From NCBI GenBank assembly GCA_034509735.1, contig JACGWO010000001.1, positions 29,825,966-29,889,965 of the forward strand: a DNA stretch of 64,000 bases, given 5' to 3'. This DNA comes from Sesamum alatum. Lineage: Eukaryota > Streptophyta > Magnoliopsida > Lamiales > Pedaliaceae. The translations under genes and the position numbers were made by a program. Below the pieces are notes generated by a model that saw only the letters and a program-made list of their open reading frames with translations, searched no databases and was not told the DNA's origin. Below, one piece after another: positions 57,443-64,000 of this stretch (its first letter is position 1; every line of letters starts with the position of its first letter).

Positions 57443-58797
57443 ATGGAAGGACCATCAGGAGGTGAACAAACACCAGGTGACTTTCATGAACCCATTTCTC
57501 GATCTGGAGACCAAATTCTTCAAATCACCAGAAATGAATTGAAAAGGATGATCGATGAAGCTGCTAGGAACGCAACAAGAAACGCCATAGTTGAATACGA
57601 GAGGCGAACTGTGACCCCATGTGTGTATGACTCTATGAAGCGTCAGTTATTTAAAGGAAAAGTGGTGGAAGGTGACCCGAAGGAGGTGACTAGCAAAGGG
57701 ATGCCTGAGAAAGGCACAGAGATAAAACTTTCAGACGAAGCATCAAGTGAAGATGGAAGAGCCAGAAAGTGAGAGCCCGTAATATCAAGGGCTGAGGTGG
57801 AGAATGTGGTCGCCGAATTGAGAGATGGGGGTTGCAGATTGATGAACTTAAGAGAAAAGGGGAGATCGTGGCACAAAACAGAAACTCACCATTTTCAAAC
57901 AAAATGCTAATCGAGGTCGTGGATCCCAGCTTTCGGATGCCCGATCTACCTAAATACGATAGAACCAAAGACCCACTAGAGCACATCGCAGCATTTGAAT
58001 TGGATTAGCCTAAGAATGGTTCACCAACTTGCCGAGTGGGGCGATTGATTCATATAAACAGTTGATTCAGAAATTCACGTTCCACTTCGCAAGTAAGAAA
58101 AAACAGAAGAGGTCAGCTACCTACTTGTTCACCATAAGACAAAAGGAAGACGAGTCGTTGAAAAGTTTTGTAGGAAGATTCAATAATGAGACCTTACAGG
58201 TCCAAGACCTCCGAATTAACATGATGATAAGCATTCTTATACATGGGTTGAAGAAAGGACCGTTCGCATCAGCACTTGCAAGGGACCCATCTGAGGACGT
58301 AGAACAGTTGATGAAAATGGTGCAAAAAATATATAGACGAAGAAGAGATGAGCTAAACTAAACAAGGGAAACAAGGCTAACTCAGTTAGAGCAACTTTAA
58401 TTGGATTGGTTGGATCGACATCATCGAAAGCAACCCCAACTATATGGAATTCTCAAGAGAACAGAATACGCGATGAAAGATGGTGATTGGGCGAGCAAAG
58501 GTCACGGTGCTGGTCGAGATCGCGGAAGAGACAGACGGATTCTTCAAAGAATGGAATCCCGTGACCCTAAGCGAGAGCCGAGGAAAGAGAGAAGGGAGAG
58601 ATCGAGAAGCAGGTCAAGGAATAGGGAACGATTTCTCAAGAGAGAACACAGAGGAAAAAAGTGACGAGGCAGGTGATAACGCTCATGTGAAAGGAGTCAT
58701 TCATATAATTGCAGGACCCACTGGAGGAGACCCCGCGAGGTCGCAAAAGAGATACCCTGGAAGCAACTGTTTTGAAAGAGATGGTTTTGAAGGTTAA
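57443..58797 (+). pseudogene. Tat-type gag of element C, frameshifted
   Basis: ATG at 57443 opens MEGPSGGEQTPGDF with a helical NELKRMIDEAARNATRN; TGA at 57770 closes it. The core resumes in another frame at 58029-58361: SYKQLIQKFTFHFASKKKQK, YLFTIRQKEDESLKSFVGRF, GLKKGPFASALARD and MKMVQKIYRR, the Retrotrans_gag domain. An Arg/Glu-rich stretch follows, and a third frame has GVIHIIAGPTGGDPARSQKR near 58694-58753. The zinc-knuckle-like YCxFH block seen at 9 kb is not found. Confidence 0.85.
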
Positions 58798-59465
58798 GCA
58801 GGAGGAGGAGATCACCTCTAGCATAAATGACTTGCCATTAGGGATGGAGCCGTAGAACGACCCAATGGTGATCGAGATGAACATTGGGTCGAACCAGAAT
58901 TGGATCACGTACGATAGGAGAGCAGAAGATGATTGAACTAGTACAAGGAGAAGCAAGACGACCAGAAGTGGGTCGCGTATGACCTCAAGCTTGGGGACGA
59001 TGGTGATCGAGCTTCTCCTCGACCAGTCAAATAGGAGGACATTTGGGGTCGAGCAGAACAAGATCATCGAGGTGGAGGTGAACAAATTGCTAGAAGTCGA
59101 GTATGTGACAGGTGCAATACACCGAATGATTATCAAACATGGTGATTGTGACAAAGGCATCAGGAAAGCGGCGAATGTGCACGGACTTCACGGACTTACA
59201 TAAAGTTTGCCCTACCCGCTACCTCGAAGCGACTTGTTGGTAGACTACCAAACAGTGCGTGTTGTTCAGTCGGATGGATGCACACCAGGGATACCACCAG
59301 ATTTTCATGGTGGAAGAAGATAGAGATAAGACATCTTTCGTAATCAGAAATGGTATTTACTATTATAATGAAATGTCATTTGACATGAAAAGGCGCTATC
59401 TACCCAAGAACTTACAGGCAAGATTTGGAAGGAAAAGACCTCCCGCGACCGCGGAACATTCATAA
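58798..59465 (+). pseudogene. Reverse transcriptase scrap of element C
   Basis: Frames change several times. FGVEQNKIIEVEVNKLLEVE at about 59042-59100, then FSRMDAHQGYHQIFMVEEDR and DKTSFVIRNGIYYYNEMSFD at 59262-59383 correspond to two separated pieces of the Tat reverse transcriptase; the part with the catalytic VDD is absent and the text ends within the MPFGL-type block. Confidence 0.8.
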
Positions 59466-59489
59466 CTTGGAAAAAATTTTATGCGTAAT

Positions 59490-60065
59490 CGTAGCATGCG
59501 ATCAGGAAGCTAGATGGTCTCTGAAAGACCACTTTTGTGCTAAGTCTCAAGACGGTTCTGGGTGACATGCAACAAGAAAATAGATGGTCTGTGAAAGACC
59601 ACTTAGGTGCTAAGTTTTTAAGACGCTTTCGGAAGACACGCGATATGAAGGCAGATGGTCTGTGAAAGTCCACTTTGTGTGCTAAGTCTCAAGACGCTTC
59701 TGGGTGACATGCGACCAGAAAATAGGTGGTCTGTGAAAGACCACTTTGGTGCTAAGTTTTGAGACGCTTCCGGAAGACACGCGATCAGAAAGCAGATGGT
59801 CCGGAAAAGACCACTTTTTGTGCTAAGTCTCAAGACACTTCTGGGTGATATGCAACCAGAAAATAGATGGTCTGTGGAAGACCACTTGGGTGCTGAGTTT
59901 TGAGACGTTTTTCGAAAGACACGCGATCAGAAAGCAGATGGTCTAAAAAGACCACTTTTTGTGCTAACTCTCAAGACACTTGTGGGGGACATGCGACCAG
60001 AAAATATATGGTCTGTGAAAGACCACTTTGGGGCTAAGTCTTTGGGACGCTTATGGAAGCCATGT
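59490..60065 (+). repeat. Tandem repeat block 1 of element C, about 70-72 bp x 8
   Basis: The phrase GATGGTCT recurs at about 59513, 59583, 59653, 59724, 59794, 59865, 59937 and 60009. Each unit has the hairpin TGGTCT-GTGAA-AGACCA or a variant. Two unit types alternate, one with TGGGTGACATGCGACCAGAA and one with CCGGAAGACACGCGATCAGA, so the higher-order period is about 142 bp. Confidence 0.93.
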
Positions 60066-60099
60066 AAACGATTAGTAAAAGATCTATAATAGCATGATC

Positions 60100-61085
60100 T
60101 GAAAAAAGATCCATTTTGCGATTAGCTCAAACTTTGAAAGTGTACCAGGTGTAAGGATCTGTGAAAGATCATTTAAATACAATCAGGCTACATAATTTCA
60201 TGTGCGCAGTCGTTTACTCCTATGGGTTACGTGATATCATCAAAACGATATGAAAAAGATCACCACAAAAGATAAATCTCAAAACGATCTGAAAAAGATC
60301 GTCTCAAGTGATCTGTGAAAGATCACCTCAAAACGATCTGAAAAAGATCATCTCAAGTGATCTGTGAAAGATCACCTCAAAATGATCTGGAAAAGATCAT
60401 CTCAAGTGATCTGTGAAAGATCACCTCAAAACGATCTGAAAAAGATCGTCTCAAGTGGCTGTGAAAGATTACCTCAAAATGATCTGAAAAAGATCGTCTC
60501 AAGTGATCTGTGAAAGATCACCTCATAACGATCTGAAAAAGATCGTCTCAAGTGATCTGTGAAAGATCACCTCAAAATGATCTAGAAAAGATCATCTCAA
60601 TTGATCTGTGATTTATCACCTCAAACGATCTGAAAAAGATCGTCTTAAGTGATTTGTGAAGGATCACTTCAAAACGATCTGAGAAAGATCGTCTCAAGTG
60701 ATCTGTGAAAGATCACCTCAAAATGATCTGGAAAAGATCATCTCAAGTGATCTGTGAAATATCACCTCAAAACGATCTGAAAAAGATCACCACAAAAGAT
60801 AACCTCAAAACGATCTGAAAAAGATCGTCTCAAGTGATCTGTGAAAGATCACCACAAAAGATAATCTCAAAACGATATGAGAAAGATCGTCTCAAGTGAT
60901 CTGTCAAAGGTCACCTCAAAATGATCTGAAAAAGATTGTCTCAAAACGATCTGAAAAAGATCATCTCAAAATGATCTGAAAAGATCATTCCAAATGATCT
61001 GTGAAAGATCACCTTAAAACGATCTGACAAAAATCGTCTCAAGTGATCTGTGAAAAATCTGAAAAGATCATCCCAAATGATTAGT
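60100..61085 (+). repeat. Tandem repeat block 2 of element C, about 49 bp units of paired hairpins
   Basis: The unit joins two half units, one with ACGATCT-GAAAA-AGATCGT and one with GTGATCT-GTGAA-AGATCAC, separated by CTCAA-type linkers. About 17-20 units, the first few irregular. Each half is a self-complementary 7-bp stem with a 5-base loop. No spacers as in CRISPR. Confidence 0.95.
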
Positions 61086-61090
61086 GGAAG

Positions 61091-62120
61091 AGCAAGGTCG
61101 CGTACCTCCCGTGAGGTCACGATAGTATCAGAAAAAGTTTATCTTCAAGGTCGAGTACCTCCCGTGAGGTTGCGTTATTATCTGAAAAGATTTATGTTCA
61201 AGGTCGTGTAACTCCCGCGAGGCCGCGTTGTTATCTGAAAAATATTCATGTTCAAAGGTCACGTACCTCCTGCAAGGTCGTGTTGTTCTCTGAAAAAGAT
61301 TTATCTTCAAGGTCGCGTATCTCCCGCGAGGTCGCGTTATTATCTGAACAAGATTTATCTTCAAGGTCGCGTACCTCCCGCGATGTCACGTTGTTATCTG
61401 AAAAAGATTTATCTTCAAGGTCGCGTACCTCCCGCAAGGTCGCGATGTTATCTGAAAAAAGTTTAAGTTCAAGGTCGCGTACCTCCAGCGAGGTCGCGTT
61501 GTTATCTGAAAAGATTTGTTCAAGGTCGCGTACCTCTCGCGAGGTCACGTTGTTATCTGAAAAAGATTTATCTTCGAGGTCGCGTACCTCCCGCGAGGTC
61601 GCATTGTTATCTGAAAAAGATTTATGTTCAAGGTCGCATACCTCTCGCGAGGTCGCGTTGTTATCTGAAAAAAGTTTAAGTTCAAGGTCGCGTACCTCCC
61701 CCGAGGTCGCGTTATTATCTGAAAAGATTTGTTCAAAGTCGCGTACCTCCCGCGAGGTCGCGTTGTTATCTGAAAAAGATTTATATTCAAGGTTGCGTAC
61801 CTCCCGCAAGGTCGCGTTATTATCTGAAAAATATTTATGTTTAAGGTCGCGTACCTCCTGCAAGGTCGCGTTGTTATCTGAAAAAAGTTTAAGTTCAAGG
61901 TCGCGTACCTCCCGCGAGGTCGCATTATTATCTGAAAAATTTATGTTCAAGGTCTCGTACCTCCCGCGAGGTCGCGTTATTATCTGAAAGATTTATCTTC
62001 AAGGTCTCGTCCTCCCGCAAGGTCGCGTACCTCCCGTGAGGTCGCGTTATCATTTGAAAAGAGATTTATCTTCAAGAACATCGCGTACCTCCCGTGAGGG
62101 CGCGTTATTATCTGAGAAAG
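61091..62120 (+). repeat. Tandem repeat block 3 of element C, about 54 bp x 18
   Basis: Unit core GGTCGCGTACCTCCCGCGAG then a TTATCTGAAAAAGATTTAT part. It holds two small hairpins, ACCTC-CCGC-GAGGT and ATCT-GAAAA-AGAT. Most length changes are multiples of three, so open frames persist on both strands (61280-61987 + and 61252-61950 -, each with an 18-residue repeat). I treat these as by-products of the period, not genes. Confidence 0.93.
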
Positions 62121-62254
62121 ATTTCTTCAAGTTAAACTCCGCCATGAGAGGTCAATGTAGAAGGTTTTGGCAAAATGAGCAAATGACTTCCCAAGTTATC
62201 AGAAATAGGAAGATCGTCATAATAGCAAGAAGACGCGACTAATCGCATGATGCT

Positions 62255-62306
62255 TGTTCAACTTCTTCCAGTACAATAACTTGCACTAGAAGAAGTGGGG
62301 GACTAA
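62255..62306 (+). other. Polypurine tract of element C with adjoining hairpin
   Basis: AGAAGAAGTGGGGGACTAA precedes the 3' LTR. ACTTCTTC near 62258 can pair with GAAGAAGT near 62289, so the tract would form the 3' arm of a hairpin. Confidence 0.7.
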
Positions 62307-62833
62307 TGATAGGGGTAGTACCCCATATATGCTGAAAAGACAAAAACACCTTCAAAAGGAGATTAAAATTGCATATGGGCCTGATGACCTGCGTACAACA
62401 CAGGTAGCATCCCGACCCGAATACGCAACCCGAAACCCGGACAAGAAGACCCGAGATCTAGACCCTTGGTCTCCTGACAGCTGAAGGCTTGAGATGACGC
62501 TACGTGGACCAGGCAAGCACACACACTTGGCTCTATAAATACTCCTGTTCCACCGCATTAATGGTAAGACATGATTGATAGCATTCGACCTATCATTCTA
62601 CTTAGATCGCACTTTTGCCATCTCGAGTTTGAGCTGACTTAAGCATCGGAGGGTTTTCGCTGGGGACGATCCCGGCTAGGCTCACGTTTGCTCTCCTCTT
62701 AGGTACCCTTACTTTTCAGGTGACAGGTGGAGATCGCTAACTCAGACGTCACCAAAGATCGCTACCCGCTACCCGCTACCCGGATCAGTCAAGCACAAAC
62801 GTCATCAAAGATCGCTACCCGCCACCCGGATCA
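62307..62833 (+). repeat. 3' LTR of element C
   Basis: TGATAGGGGTAGTACCCC to CACCCGGATCA, 527 bp, TATAAATA at about 62533. Closely similar to the 5' LTR with scattered differences (for example CACGTGG in the 5' copy is TACGTGG here) and a short CCCGCTACCCG duplication near 62765. Confidence 0.95.
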
Positions 62834-64000
62834 GTATGTACATAAAAAATTAACGATTGAGATGAAAACGATAGGAAAATATTTTCAATGAGAATACATG
62901 CTAATAAATATATTTTCACTTTAATTATTATTTTAAAAATTAAAAATATAAATATAAACAGACAAGCTGGAGGTGTTTGCATAAATAAACCTAATCTCAC
63001 TAAGTTTTGAAATAATTTATTTACCTTAATTTTTTTTTTTATAAAAAAAACAGTTTTATTGAGCTGTAATAGCCTAATACGGAAAACACAACTCTTAACC
63101 AAATTGAAAGGCAATTTGGGGTCCGGCAGTACAGTACACACTCTTACTCGTACTGCTCGTGTGAAGACTGTCCATGTAGCTTGCCTCTCAACACCTTTCT
63201 CACTCGAGCACCCTTCCTACTCCACCTCTCCGCCGGGTGCCTGTTGCTCGATCGCCGGCAATAGGTGGCCCCTTTTCTCATTTTCCATTCACCTCTCAGC
63301 GTTCGCCCGCTTTTATTCTTCGATGTGTTTCAATAAGTTATTTTATTTGGAAAATCAAGTATTTGTTTCTAAAGCTGTGTTTTGTACAAGAGTACTAATC
63401 TATATTTGTTTGAAATTGATATCCGAGAATCTTATGTATTTGCTTTCTGTTTGATGTGAATTCGAAATTTCTGTTTTAACGTTTTCTTCTCATTATTTGA
63501 ATTCCCGTCTTCTTGTTGTTGTTGTTGTTTCGTCTTTTTCTTTTATTATGGATGATTTCGAGGATGTCCGTTTTACGTGTTAAACTATCGGGTTTGTATA
63601 GGAGTGCTGATAAAATATTGCTTGGAATCGTTTCCTTAACATCTCCCCCCCCCCCTCGTGTTTTTGTTACTTTTGAACGTAAATTCCCATGCTTAGTGCT
63701 GTTTCTTGTGACTTACTTTGAAGACAAAAGTTTTGTGCGCGCGCGCGCGCGTGTGTGTGTGTGATTTTTCCTTTTGGGGGTTTGGGGGGGGGGGGTTCAC
63801 TAATTTGCTAGATTGACATCTCTAATTACTCCTGAATAATGCTAATATTTCTGTGATATGGGCAACTACGTTTGACATATGTTGAATTCCTTTTTTAAGT
63901 TATTGGTAAAGATGATTTCCTGCTCAGTTTTTCTTCATATTAACCCCTATATTCTGATATATCTATTATGCAATTGTTCCCTCTATCTCCTCCCTTCAGT
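62834..64000 (+). other. Unique DNA; possible first exon and intron of a further gene
   Basis: 62834-63050 is AT-rich. From about 63090 to 63330 base composition turns C-rich and mixed (CACTCGAGCACCC, CACCTCTCCGCCGGG), followed by long T-rich DNA like a plant first intron. This could be a 5' UTR exon of a gene that continues beyond the window; no coding domain is seen. Simple runs: C11 near 63645, (GC)n(GT)n at about 63736-63764, and G13 near 63784. Confidence 0.35.

Larger units (their letters stand above)
56863..62833 (+). mobile_element. Element C: complete non-autonomous Tat-type Gypsy element
   Basis: Two similar LTRs (56863-57393, 62307-62833), an intact primer-binding motif, a broken gag, a scrap of reverse transcriptase, 2.6 kb of tandem repeats and a polypurine tract. 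GTATG flanks both ends (56858-56862 and 62834-62838). The total is 5971 bp. With almost all of pol absent it could only have moved with proteins from a relative. Confidence 0.95.

Noticed and set aside
60100..61085. CRISPR-like array
   Set aside because: Units are contiguous with no unique spacers, half units are related hairpins, and the array lies inside a plant LTR element.
61252..61987. Two opposite ORFs over 230 codons as genes
   Set aside because: They are translations of the 54-bp satellite; no start context or non-repetitive part.
63059..63764. ORFs of 131 and 83 codons as coding exons
   Set aside because: They run through probable 5' UTR and intron-like T-rich and simple-repeat DNA, and show no domain.

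Overview
This window is nuclear DNA of a flowering plant. A 385-residue mitochondrial ADP/ATP carrier gene with three coding exons and plant-style GT-AG introns lies at the left end. Almost everything to its right is plant-type transposon DNA: Ty1/Copia, Ty3/Gypsy of the Tat and chromovirus types, Mutator-like elements, a LINE tail and small inverted-repeat elements. The style of the carrier and of the Copia pol suggests a eudicot, perhaps an asterid; that is a guess. I recognised no tRNA, rRNA or CRISPR array.

Layout. 1-3.3 kb: ADP/ATP carrier gene. 3.3-7.4 kb: AT-rich DNA with terminal-inverted-repeat (TIR) elements. 7.4-15.7 kb: a scrambled block with two broken Mutator transposase pieces in opposite orientation, two Gypsy LTR copies in opposite orientation, a reversed Tat 5' LTR plus gag, and a chromovirus integrase end. 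15.7-22.8 kb: a Copia element whose two LTRs belong to different families (element A). 22.8-55.6 kb: one old Tat element, read on the + strand, cut into five pol pieces by later Copia insertions, then its antisense ORF and 3' LTR. 56.1-56.5 kb: LINE tail. 56.9-62.8 kb: a complete non-autonomous Tat element (element C) with 2.6 kb of tandem repeats. 63-64 kb: possibly the 5' end of another gene.

The insertions can be unpicked by target-site duplications (TSDs). Into the old Tat element went solo LTR X2 (ATTTT), solo LTR Y2 (GCTT plus one mismatch), full Copia element B (CAATG) and solo LTR Y3 (CTTTT). Into element B's pol went solo LTR X4 (TTAAG), and into X4 went the inverted solo LTR X5 (TGAAC). 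Into element B's 3' LTR went a 5.76-kb Mutator-like element (9-bp ATTAATTTG). That element carries an almost intact transposase and a convergent plant-mobile-domain gene. Element C has TSD GTATG.

The strongest unexplained signal is in element C. Three consecutive tandem-repeat blocks (about 70, 49 and 54 bp units) are all built round the same small hairpin, a TCT/AGA stem closed by a five-base purine-rich loop. Stem bases vary together so that pairing is largely kept. The second main signal is that one inversion of roughly 8.66-14.18 kb would put both the split Mutator transposase and the split Tat element back in order. The annotated coding genes with intact frames are few: the carrier is the only clearly functional host gene seen.
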